From positions 1 through 61,303 of the forward strand of contig JAHHQP010000009.1 in the NCBI GenBank assembly GCA_020026355.1: a stretch of DNA of 61,303 bases, in the 5' to 3' direction. The stretch comes from Bacteroidales bacterium. GTDB lineage: Bacteria; Bacteroidota; Bacteroidia; Bacteroidales; UBA932. Both the position numbers and the translations under genes were made by a program. The notes beneath the pieces are model-generated. The model was not told the origin of the DNA. It saw only the letters and a list, made by a program, of their open reading frames with translations, and ran no database searches. The first letter of the stretch is position 1. Every line of letters starts with the position of its first letter. Below, piece after piece: positions 1 to 7,996 of this stretch.

Positions 1-43
1 TAGGAGCGACCTCCGCCCTTACCACGCCATATTACATAGAAAA

Positions 44-69
44 CCGGATCAAAATTACTTTTGACCCGG
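44..69 (-). terminator. Probable terminator of the rubrerythrin gene
   Basis: An inverted repeat (arms 44-54 and 59-69, one mismatch, 4-nt loop) lies about 40 bases past the rubrerythrin stop codon. Read on the minus strand the hairpin is followed by TTTTC, which fits an intrinsic terminator. Confidence 0.5.
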
Positions 70-110
70 CCTCTTCATTTTATTGCTGACGGCTGATGGC
101 CGTGTCGGGA

Positions 111-665
111 TTACTTCTTGAAGTAACGGTTGTAGAGACCCTGGAAACCCTGGCCGTGGCGAGCCTCATCCTTGCACATCTCATGAACGGTGTCATGGAT
201 AGCGTCGAGGTTCAGCTTCTTAGCGAGAGTCGCGATACGTTTCTTGTCTTCGCAAGCACCGTGCTCAGCTGCAATTCTCTTCTCGAGATTGGTCTTGGTA
301 TCCCAGACGCACTCACCGAGGAGCTCTGCGAACTTGGCGGCATGCTCAGCCTCTTCGAAAGCGTATCTCTTGAAAGCCTCTGCGATCTCAGGATATCCCT
401 CTCTGTCTGCCTGACGGCTCATTGCAAGGTACATTCCGACCTCTCCGCACTCACCGTTGAAGTGTGCTCTGAGTCCTTCGATGACCTCAGGATCTACATC
501 TTTAGCGACACCGATCCTGTGCTCGTCAGCCCAGGTAAGTTCTTCCTCGCTTTCTACGACTTCTACGAATTTCTCTGCGCCCACGTGACAGATCGGGCAC
601 TCTGCAGGAGCGGTTTCACCTTCGTGGATATAACCGCATACTGTACATCTCCATTTCTTTGCCAT
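111..665 (-). CDS. rbr: Rubrerythrin with N-terminal rubredoxin domain
   Basis: Non-haem iron peroxidase that removes hydrogen peroxide in the cytoplasm of anaerobes. The 184-residue protein begins with a rubredoxin-like [Fe(SCys)4] site made of two CxxC pairs (CTVC near residue 8 and CPIC near residue 23). A ferritin-like four-helix domain follows, with the di-iron ligands visible as an ECGE motif, EEAEH and DEARH. This order (rubredoxin first) is reversed compared with classical rubrerythrin and is the form common in Bacteroidales. The gene stands alone on the minus strand, with its own two-element promoter upstream and a hairpin downstream. The ATG at 663-665 is the natural start because the rubredoxin domain begins within the first few residues. 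Identification is secure; electron donor and exact substrate are family knowledge. Confidence 0.95.
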   Translation of the reverse strand: MAKKWRCTVCGYIHEGETAPAECPICHVGAEKFVEVVESEEELTWADEHRIGVAKDVDPEVIEGLRAHFNGECGEVGMYLAMSRQADREGYPEIAEAFKRYAFEEAEHAAKFAELLGECVWDTKTNLEKRIAAEHGACEDKKRIATLAKKLNLDAIHDTVHEMCKDEARHGQGFQGLYNRYFKK

Positions 666-791
666 AACGATGATCTTTTTAAATCAATTAATGTTTATAA
701 ACTCCTGTGCCCTGAAAATTGTAAGCCTACGGGCACTCCATTTGTTCTTTTTAATCTCTTATTTTGAATTAATCAAAATTGTGATGTGCTG

Positions 792-822
792 CAAAGGTAT
801 GCAAAATTTCATTACCTCCAAA
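792..822 (-). promoter_or_regulatory. Promoter of the rubrerythrin gene
   Basis: On the minus strand a -33 element TTTG (819-822) and a -7 element TACCTTTG (792-799) are separated by 19 bases. This is the Bacteroidota sigma-ABfr pattern. The leader before the start codon would be roughly 120 bases. Confidence 0.65.
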
Positions 823-905
823 TTTTTTCGCGGTATTTCGACATATTTCGTGCATCTGCTGTACCGAAATGTTCCGAGGGCTGTAATTTTTCCTTGAAAC
901 CATCG

Positions 906-913
906 TATATTTG
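906..913 (+). promoter_or_regulatory. Putative -7 element upstream of addB
   Basis: TATATTTG matches the Bacteroidota -7 consensus TAnnTTTG about 100 bases before addB. No convincing -33 element sits 19-21 bases upstream, so the call is tentative. Confidence 0.35.
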
Positions 914-1015
914 TAAGTAAGGTCGAGTATCCGGAGCTGCATGAAGTGCGTGAATTTTCGTTAATGTGCTGCAGTCTGGCACAGTCATGGACTAACTTGG
1001 CCACCTGAAAAGAAA

Positions 1016-4000
1016 ATGACAGATAAAACTATGGAACCGTTTCTGAAACAAGTCGCAGACCATTATTTCGGGTTGGGGGAGATCGGCAGACGCTGCTTCA
1101 TCTTTCCGAACCGCAGGTCAATGGTCTTTTTCCGTAAGTATCTCTCTGAGGCGCTCTGCCGCAAGGCGAATGCCGCGGGAGACGGGTCGGTCACGCCGAT
1201 CATCGCCCCGGAGTGCTATACGATCAATGATTTCTTCTATACGGCCAGCGGGTTCGCGGTCACGGACCGTGTCACGCTGCTGCTGGAACTGTACCGGGTC
1301 TATTCCGGTCTGTATAAGAAAGCGGAAAGTCTGGATGATTTCATTTTCTGGGGAGACATCATTCTCGGGGATTTCAATGATATAGACAAATATCTGGTGG
1401 ATCCTGGACAGCTGTTCCGGAACGTTTCCGATTTCAAGGAGATCCAGGATACCTATTCTTATCTGACGGACCTGCAGCGGGAGGCGATCGAGGCCTTCGT
1501 GAGCAATTTCCGGGATAAGGCCGGCCGTCTGACCGTCGACATCGGTTCCGACAATCCGAATGTGAAGGAGCGTTTTCTCCAGATCTGGAATCTCCTGCAT
1601 CCGATCTACAAGGAGTTCAACCGGGTGCTGGAAGAGAAGGGAATGGCTTATGAGGGCATGGTCTACCGTCGTTTCGCGGAACTGGTATCCGGGAAGGCCG
1701 CTCTGGAAGGAGAGGATGGAAATGCTTTCGAGGAAGGCTTGAAAGCGCGTTTCCGTGCTGAGGACGGTTTCGTTTTCGTGGGACTGAATGCCTTGAACGA
1801 GTGTGAGAAGACCGTGCTTCGACGGATGCGGGATGCCGGTCTGGCCGAGTTCTGCTGGGACTATTGCGGAGACTTGATCAGCGATCCGGCGAACAAGTCC
1901 TCTTTCTTCATGTCGGAGAATATCCGGGAATTCCCGTCCGCGTTTCAGGTCGAGGCGCCTTGTCGTGCGAAATTCCATGTCTTGGCCGTGCCGTCTTCAG
2001 TCGGTCAGGTAAAGCAGGTGCCGGGCATTCTTCGTGAGATTGCGGACGGACAGGTCGGGGGCGATCTTTCGCTGGTCGGACGTCTGGGAGGTACCGCTTT
2101 GGAGGCACCGACTCCGGGCAGTCTCTTCGCGGCGATCGATGCTCCGGTGACCGGGGTGGACTGTGCGGTCGTGCTGCCGGATGAGCAGCTGCTGGTTCCG
2201 CTCCTCAATTCCATTCCTCCGGAAATCCGTGAGGTCAATGTGACCATGGGTTATCCGATGTCCGGCAGCGAACTCTTCAGTTTCATGTCCATGGTGGCGA
2301 TGATCCAGCTGCATACGGTCCAGCGCGACGGAAAGTGGTATTTCTACCATAAGCAGGTCTGGGACCTGTTCTCGACGGGTATTTTCAGAAAGAGCCGGGA
2401 CAAGCAGGCTGAAGACATCGTCAGGAAAATCAAGAAGGAGGCGAAATATTATATTCCGATTGAGGAATTCAAGGGCAGTCCTTTGCTGGAGACTGTATTC
2501 CGTCCGGTGCTGACCGATGCGAAAGCGGCTGATCCGCAGCAGATCCGTGCCTTTGCCGCCTATCTGGTACAGGTGATCCGTACGGTCGCTCCGCATATGG
2601 CTGACAATCCGGATCTGGCGCTGGAACTGGAATTCGCGAAAGAATATTTCCGTTCGGTGAATATGCTGGCGCCGATGGAGCTGGCCGTGCAGCCATTGAC
2701 CTTCGTGCATCTGCTGAATCAGCTTCTCTCTGCAGTGTCTGTCCCGTTCAAAGGAGAACCGCTGAAAGGGCTGCAGGTCATGGGACCGCTGGAGACTCGT
2801 GCGCTGGATTTCACGAATCTGGTCATTCTTTCATCCAATGAGGGGATGTTCCCGCGCAAGAGCATCAGTTCGTCTTTCATTCCGCCGGAACTGCGGAAAG
2901 GTTTCGGGCTGCCGACTTATGAGTTCCAGGATGCGGTCTGGGCTTATTATTTCTACCGGATGATCACTCGGGCGAAGGAAGTCTGGATGGTCTATGACTC
3001 CAGGACGGAGGGCATGAATTCCGGGGAGGAGAGCCGTTACATCAAGCAGTTGAGGTATCATTTCAATATAGAGCTGGACATGAGGACCGTGAAGACCGGT
3101 GCGATGGAGGCGACGGAATTGCCCGATATCCGGAAGACGGAGGGGGATGTGGAGTTGATCCGGAAGAAACCTTTGTCGGCTTCAGCGCTCCAGCATTATC
3201 TGGATTGTCCGGCGAAATTCTATTATGCGGATGTCCGGCGGCTCAAGCCGGATGAAGAAGTGAAGGAAGTCGTGGACAACGGAATTTTCGGTACGGTCTT
3301 TCATGATACGATGGCCTCCCTTTATCTGGGAGAGGCGGCGATGGATCCGGCCTTCGATATGGAGGATAAGGAGCAGATGAGGACGATTCAACCGATGAAG
3401 CGGGTGAGTCGAGCCTATCTCAGGAAGTGGATCGGACAGAAAGATGCCTTGCGGGCGAAGGTGCGTGCCCTCATCATGCAGATGCTTCATGTCATTGAGC
3501 TTTCCGGCCGTAATCTCGTCGTGGTCGATGTGGTGGTGGAATATGTGGTGCAGACCCTCAAGAGGGATCTGGAACAGCTGGAGACTCGGGGCGAGGATAG
3601 TTTTGAACTGCTGGGTATCGAGAAGCATGAGACCATGGTCTTCCATGGACAGCCTTTCCATGGCTTCATTGACCGTATGGACCGTTTCGGTGACGGTATT
3701 CTGAGGATTGTGGACTACAAGACCGGTCATGTGTCGGATGATGATGAGTTCATTGATGACAAGAAGGCGGCCAAGATTGTGGAGAAGATTTTCAAGGAGG
3801 ATGTCGCTGACCGTCCGAAGATTGCACTGCAGTTCTTCATTTATGATAAGCTCATGGAGCGGCAGGCAGGAAAACAGGGTATTTCGAATTCGGTTTATTG
3901 TGTATCCCGTCTGTTTAAGGGCGCACCGGAGACTTTTGCCCAGAATCAGGTATTCAAGGGCCTTATGGAGAATAAGTTGGCGGCGCTGGTGGATGAACTG

Positions 4001-4102
4001 CATGACCTGGCTGTTCCGTTCCGGAGAGCCAAGGTCAAGGAAACGCAGGCGCAGCGCAGCCCGTGTGATTACTGTGATTTCAAAATCATTTGCGGCAGAT
4101 AG
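1016..4102 (+). CDS. addB: AddB-type helicase-nuclease subunit with Fe-S staple
   Basis: Subunit of the AddAB helicase-nuclease that processes double-strand DNA ends for RecA. The 1028-residue protein has a diverged helicase-like N-terminal half with no visible Walker A motif. A RecB-family PD-(D/E)xK nuclease lies at the C-terminus (GFIDRMDRF... then VDYKTG near residue 900). Four cysteines fit the AddB [4Fe-4S] cluster: C731 in LDCP just before the nuclease, and C1017-x2-C1020-x5-C1026 at the extreme C-terminus, the same spacing as in Bacillus AddB. The addA gene starts 16 bases downstream, so the two are cotranscribed and the product is expected to act only in the AddA complex. The start at 1016 is an ATG; an internal ATG at 1031 is possible. 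Confidence 0.9.
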   Translation: MTDKTMEPFLKQVADHYFGLGEIGRRCFIFPNRRSMVFFRKYLSEALCRKANAAGDGSVTPIIAPECYTINDFFYTASGFAVTDRVTLLLELYRVYSGLYKKAESLDDFIFWGDIILGDFNDIDKYLVDPGQLFRNVSDFKEIQDTYSYLTDLQREAIEAFVSNFRDKAGRLTVDIGSDNPNVKERFLQIWNLLHPIYKEFNRVLEEKGMAYEGMVYRRFAELVSGKAALEGEDGNAFEEGLKARFRAEDGFVFVGLNALNECEKTVLRRMRDAGLAEFCWDYCGDLISDPANKSSFFMSENIREFPSAFQVEAPCRAKFHVLAVPSSVGQVKQVPGILREIADGQVGGDLSLVGRLGGTALEAPTPGSLFAAIDAPVTGVDCAVVLPDEQLLVPLLNSIPPEIREVNVTMGYPMSGSELFSFMSMVAMIQLHTVQRDGKWYFYHKQVWDLFSTGIFRKSRDKQAEDIVRKIKKEAKYYIPIEEFKGSPLLETVFRPVLTDAKAADPQQIRAFAAYLVQVIRTVAPHMADNPDLALELEFAKEYFRSVNMLAPMELAVQPLTFVHLLNQLLSAVSVPFKGEPLKGLQVMGPLETRALDFTNLVILSSNEGMFPRKSISSSFIPPELRKGFGLPTYEFQDAVWAYYFYRMITRAKEVWMVYDSRTEGMNSGEESRYIKQLRYHFNIELDMRTVKTGAMEATELPDIRKTEGDVELIRKKPLSASALQHYLDCPAKFYYADVRRLKPDEEVKEVVDNGIFGTVFHDTMASLYLGEAAMDPAFDMEDKEQMRTIQPMKRVSRAYLRKWIGQKDALRAKVRALIMQMLHVIELSGRNLVVVDVVVEYVVQTLKRDLEQLETRGEDSFELLGIEKHETMVFHGQPFHGFIDRMDRFGDGILRIVDYKTGHVSDDDEFIDDKKAAKIVEKIFKEDVADRPKIALQFFIYDKLMERQAGKQGISNSVYCVSRLFKGAPETFAQNQVFKGLMENKLAALVDELHDLAVPFRRAKVKETQAQRSPCDYCDFKIICGR

Positions 4103-4112
4103 AAAAAGGAGG
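4103..4112 (+). promoter_or_regulatory. Strong Shine-Dalgarno before addA
   Basis: A purine run AAAAAGGAGG ends six bases before the addA ATG at 4119. Full Shine-Dalgarno sequences are uncommon in Bacteroidota, so this one stands out and fixes the addA start. Confidence 0.6.
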
Positions 4113-4118
4113 TAGAAG

Positions 4119-7100
4119 ATGATCAAGGTAATGAAAGCATCGGCCGGTGCGGGTAAGACTTATAATCTGGCCAAAACTTATATCAGGATTCTGCTGGAGA
4201 AAAGGCAGGATCGTTTCGCGTACAAGCATATTCTGGCGGTGACCTTCACGAACAAGGCGACTGCGGAGATGAAGACGCGTATCCTGAATGAACTTCATGT
4301 GTTGGCACGACAGCCGCAGAATTCTCCTTATTTCAATGATTTCGTGCCGTCGCTGGTGCCGGATGCCGGTGCGCTGGCGGAGGCGGCTGGGCTTGTCTTG
4401 TCGAATATTCTGCATGACTACAGCGCTTTTGCGGTCAGCACGATCGACAAGTTCTTCCAGCAGACGCTGAAGGCGTTCTCGAGGGAGATCGGTCAGTTCG
4501 CCTCCTATCAGGTGGAACTGGACAGGGATTCTCTGGTGGCGGAAAGTGTGGATCGTCTGCTGGATTCGGTGACGGAGCAGGACAAGAAACTGCTGGATTG
4601 GTTGAAGTCCAATGTGCTGGAGCAGATCGAGAATGGTGGTTCCTACCGGGTGGATGCGAATCTGACGGATATCGCGCAGCGTATCCTTTCGGTCGAACGT
4701 CAGGAGGCCTTGGAGAAAAGCGGTGCGGCTGGCAGCGCTCTGTTGACGAAGGAGCAGCTGGCGGAGATCCGGAAAGCGTGCCGGACGGTCATCAAGACTT
4801 ATGAAAAGGAGGTTCAGACGAAGGCTCAGGCTTGTCTGGATGCCTTGCAGTTCGCTGCAGTGGATCCGGCAGACAGCAACAGGGGTTTCCTGAAGGGGTT
4901 GTACAACTATGTGGGCGGAGAAACGGAACGGGTGGAGAAACCGACGGATTCTTTCCTTGCGAAAGCTCCGGAACCGGAGGAGTGGTTCTCGAAAGCGAAG
5001 CGGGATAGATTGCTCCCTCAATGCCGTACCGTGCTGGAGGCTCCGCTGAATGCTTTTCTGGAACTTTTCGGAAAACCGTTCTCCGTATATAACACGGCAG
5101 TGATCATTGACCGGCAGCTTTTCGGAATGGGCGTGGCGCAGGAACTTTCCGAGATCTTCCGAGGGCTGATGAAGGAAAGGAATGTCCTCTGTCTGGATGA
5201 CTCGAACACGATCCTGAGGAACATCATCGACGGTTCGGATGCTCCGTTCATCTATGAGAAGATCGGGGTGAAGTTCGAGAATTTCCTGTTGGACGAGTTT
5301 CAGGACACTTCCCGGGTGCAGTGGGAGAATTTCAGGCCTTTGCTGCAGAACAGTGTCGCTGACGGACATGAGAATCTGGTGGTCGGTGACGTGAAGCAGA
5401 GCATCTATCGCTGGAGAGGTTCGGACTGGAAACTTTTTGATGAGGATGTCTATCAGGACTTCCGTCAGGACCAGGTCTGTGAAGAGAATCTGAAGGAGAA
5501 TTATCGTAGCCTGGAGAACGTGATCCGTTTCAACAACGGTTTTTTCTCCGGGCTGGCTGAATGGCTGGATAAGGTGACCGGGGATCCGGCCAAGCCGATT
5601 GCGCGGATCTATTCGAACGTGGAGCAGGATGTCGGCAGACAGAAGGCGGAGAAGGGCAGCGTGGAAGTCATGTTCTGCGATAAGGACGCGGAAGTGGAGC
5701 AGGTGCTCCGGGCGGTGAACCAGGCGATGGCTCGTGGCGCGAAGGCCGGCGATATCGCTGTGCTGGTGCGCAGCCGGGCGACGGGAGAGAAGATTGCGGT
5801 GGCGCTCATCGAGGACGGCAAGTCCGTCATCACGGATGATTCGCTCCGGGTGAAAAGTTCCGTGATCGTGCGCCGTCTGGTAGCGCTGCTGTCCTATGTG
5901 GATAATCCTGTGGACGCTATTGCCGCTTATATGGTGTCTTCGCTGGAGATCCGGATTCCGGAGAATTGCCACAGTCTCATTGACCTGGCGGAGAATCTTT
6001 ACCGTCAGCTGCGGGCCGGGGCGGACGAGACGGAACGGAAATGTTTCGAGGGCGAGGTGCTCCATGTGCAGTCGTTCATGGATGCGCTCCAGGATTACGT
6101 GGCGATGAACGGCAATGATCTGAGGGGCTTCCTGAAAGATTGGGAGGAGCAGGATCCTTCCATCAGTTCGCCTTCCGGTGGAGACAGTATCCGGGTGATG
6201 ACGGTCCATAAGTCCAAAGGACTGGATTTCCCGTTCGTGATCGTTCCGTTCGTGGAGAGCGTGACTTTGTTCAAGCCGACTTCGGTCTGGTGCCGTCCGG
6301 AACTGGACGGAACGGATCTGGTCGGCTGTGCGGAGGGTGTCTATGATGTGTCGCTGTCTGCCCGCAGTGAGGATACGCTCTTCGCTGCAGAGTATCGGAG
6401 GGAACGTTTTCTGCAGCTGGTGGACAACATCAACGTGCTTTATGTGGCGATGACCCGCGCTTCGAAAGGAATGTATCTGATTGCCGCTCAGCCGGAAGAG
6501 AAGCATCTTGCCGGGCCGCTGGAAAAATACAATATGGCAGATTTTCTCTACGGTTACGTGACTTCCGGAACATTGGAGATGAAGACGGAACCGATGGAAG
6601 AGGGCATGCGCTATCTGTTCGGGGAAGCTTATGATTTTGCGGCGGCCTATGCTGCCGGAGCAGGGAAGGCCGAGGAGGAGGGCAGCGGACCGCTTATGGA
6701 ATATCCGTCTTTTCCGCTCAATCCGGAAGAGGGGGATGCGGAGACGGATGTCCGGGAACGCGGCCGTCTGAAGTTCAGTGCGGATGCGGTGGATTTCTTT
6801 TCGGAGGATGGAGAGTCCGGTGTGGAGGCTTCGCACCGGATCAAGGGAATCGTCTATCATGATATTCTGGCGCATGTGATAGTGGAAGAGGATCTGGATC
6901 CTGCCGTGGATGCGGCTTTGGCGGACGGTACGGTGAACCTGGCGGAGGCGGAGGAAATCCGAAGCTTGCTGCGGCAGCGGATCGCCGCTGCCCGGGATCG
7001 CGGCTGGTTTCCGGAGAATCCGGAGTCCGTGCGCAACGAAGTCAGCATCATCGATACGGATGGGCGGATCCATCGACCGGACCGGGTGGTCATTCAGGAT

Positions 7101-7250
7101 GGGAAAGTCACGATCATCGATTACAAGTTCGGACATCATGATCCGCGGTACGACCGTCAGATTGCCGCTTATGCGCAGCTATATGGAAGGATGGGCTGGA
7201 GTGAAGTTTCCACTTATCTCTGGTTCGTTCTTGACGATATTGTCAGGTAA
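4119..7250 (+). CDS. addA: AddA-type UvrD/Rep helicase with C-terminal nuclease
   Basis: Superfamily 1A ATP-dependent helicase of the AddAB recombination complex. The 1043-residue chain carries the expected motifs in order: Walker A ASAGAGKT with K13, motif II DEFQDTS beginning at D392, motif III QSIYRWRG, motif IV ENYRS, motif V VHKSKGLDF near residue 695 and motif VI YVAMTRAS. A RecB-like nuclease follows, with IIDYKFG near residue 1000 and RQIAAY as the QxxxY element. Partner addB lies directly upstream. Length and motif order are normal for AddA and no key residue is missing. In Bacteroidota this pair takes the place of RecBCD. Confidence 0.94.
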   Translation: MIKVMKASAGAGKTYNLAKTYIRILLEKRQDRFAYKHILAVTFTNKATAEMKTRILNELHVLARQPQNSPYFNDFVPSLVPDAGALAEAAGLVLSNILHDYSAFAVSTIDKFFQQTLKAFSREIGQFASYQVELDRDSLVAESVDRLLDSVTEQDKKLLDWLKSNVLEQIENGGSYRVDANLTDIAQRILSVERQEALEKSGAAGSALLTKEQLAEIRKACRTVIKTYEKEVQTKAQACLDALQFAAVDPADSNRGFLKGLYNYVGGETERVEKPTDSFLAKAPEPEEWFSKAKRDRLLPQCRTVLEAPLNAFLELFGKPFSVYNTAVIIDRQLFGMGVAQELSEIFRGLMKERNVLCLDDSNTILRNIIDGSDAPFIYEKIGVKFENFLLDEFQDTSRVQWENFRPLLQNSVADGHENLVVGDVKQSIYRWRGSDWKLFDEDVYQDFRQDQVCEENLKENYRSLENVIRFNNGFFSGLAEWLDKVTGDPAKPIARIYSNVEQDVGRQKAEKGSVEVMFCDKDAEVEQVLRAVNQAMARGAKAGDIAVLVRSRATGEKIAVALIEDGKSVITDDSLRVKSSVIVRRLVALLSYVDNPVDAIAAYMVSSLEIRIPENCHSLIDLAENLYRQLRAGADETERKCFEGEVLHVQSFMDALQDYVAMNGNDLRGFLKDWEEQDPSISSPSGGDSIRVMTVHKSKGLDFPFVIVPFVESVTLFKPTSVWCRPELDGTDLVGCAEGVYDVSLSARSEDTLFAAEYRRERFLQLVDNINVLYVAMTRASKGMYLIAAQPEEKHLAGPLEKYNMADFLYGYVTSGTLEMKTEPMEEGMRYLFGEAYDFAAAYAAGAGKAEEEGSGPLMEYPSFPLNPEEGDAETDVRERGRLKFSADAVDFFSEDGESGVEASHRIKGIVYHDILAHVIVEEDLDPAVDAALADGTVNLAEAEEIRSLLRQRIAAARDRGWFPENPESVRNEVSIIDTDGRIHRPDRVVIQDGKVTIIDYKFGHHDPRYDRQIAAYAQLYGRMGWSEVSTYLWFVLDDIVR

Positions 7251-7256
7251 ATTTCT

Positions 7257-7264
7257 TATATTTG
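7257..7264 (+). promoter_or_regulatory. Putative -7 element for the DUF4290-ftsK-lolA run
   Basis: TATATTTG begins six bases past the addA stop codon and about 70 bases before the DUF4290 gene. The -33 partner is poor: the nearest TTG is 23 bases away. Confidence 0.4.
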
Positions 7265-7334
7265 CAAATCTTCCTGCCTTTGCGGCAGGTAATGATTTTA
7301 ACTGGAAAACTTATTAAGAGAACTATCAGAGGAT

Positions 7335-7991
7335 ATGGAGCAGAAAGATGAAACATGTGAGTTGCTGTACAACACCAGAAGAGAGAAGCTGAGAATGCCT
7401 GAGTACGGCAGAAATGTACAGAAGATGGTGGATTATGTGAAATCTGTCGAGGAACGGGAGAAAAGGGACGAGCAGGCGAAAGCCGTCGTCAAGGTGATGG
7501 AAATCATCAATCCTCAGGTTCATCAGCAGGAGAATTACGAGCAGAAGCTGTGGGATCATCTCCACATCATTTCCGGCTTCCAGCTGGATATCGATTCTCC
7601 TTATCCTGTACCTGCACAGGATACGATCAGCGAGCGTCCGAGAGAGGTGCCGATCGAGAAGAAACCGATCCGTTTCAACCATTACGGCCGTAATATCGAG
7701 AGCATTGTCGATCTGATCGCCGAGCAGGAAGATGGGGAAGTGAAGACGGCGATGATCCGTCAGCTGGCGATCTACATGCGTCAGCAGTATCTCATCTGGA
7801 ACAAGGATACGGTTGCCGATGAGACGATTTTCAAAGATATCGAGATGTTGTCCGACAATCGCATCAAGGTACCGGAGGGTATCGTGCTGAGCCGGATCTC
7901 ATCTGATGCTTCCTTCTCGAGACCGGGGATGAACAGCAATCGGTACCAGCAGAGAAGGGGCGGCCAGAAAGCAAAGAAACAGCGTAAGTAG
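7335..7991 (+). CDS. DUF4290 domain protein
   Basis: Bacteroidota-specific conserved protein of unknown function, 218 residues. The family signature is clear in the opening region (YNTRREKLRMPEYGRN near residue 12, then a charged helix) and in the middle (KLWDHLHIISGF followed by DIDSPYPVP). The C-terminal 30 residues are basic and low in complexity (QQRRGGQKAKKQRK), which could bind nucleic acid, but that is only inference. There is no signal peptide or membrane segment, so it is probably cytoplasmic. It ends five bases before ftsK and is very likely cotranscribed with it. In other Bacteroidota the gene is often found near murA, which is not seen here. Confidence 0.88.
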   Translation: MEQKDETCELLYNTRREKLRMPEYGRNVQKMVDYVKSVEEREKRDEQAKAVVKVMEIINPQVHQQENYEQKLWDHLHIISGFQLDIDSPYPVPAQDTISERPREVPIEKKPIRFNHYGRNIESIVDLIAEQEDGEVKTAMIRQLAIYMRQQYLIWNKDTVADETIFKDIEMLSDNRIKVPEGIVLSRISSDASFSRPGMNSNRYQQRRGGQKAKKQRK

Positions 7992-7996
7992 ACCAA

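Larger units (their letters stand above)
666..1015. other. Intergenic region between divergent rbr and addB
   Basis: This 350-base AT-rich divergent spacer holds the rbr promoter and a weaker -7 element pointing at addB. An 81-codon minus frame here (759-1004) has no recognisable protein features. I see no RNA gene or riboswitch. Confidence 0.5.

Noticed and set aside
1..43. Possible end of a neighbouring gene at the left edge
   Set aside because: Too short to judge; stop codons occur and no family sequence can be read.
96..767. A 223-codon plus-strand frame opposite rubrerythrin
   Set aside because: It is antisense to a clear gene and has no recognisable domain; composition reflects the complement of the rubrerythrin codons.
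4086..7139. A 1017-codon minus-strand frame opposite addA
   Set aside because: Very long but wholly antisense to addA, rich in His/Arg/Ile from codon complementarity, and without any motif. The addA frame has all helicase motifs.
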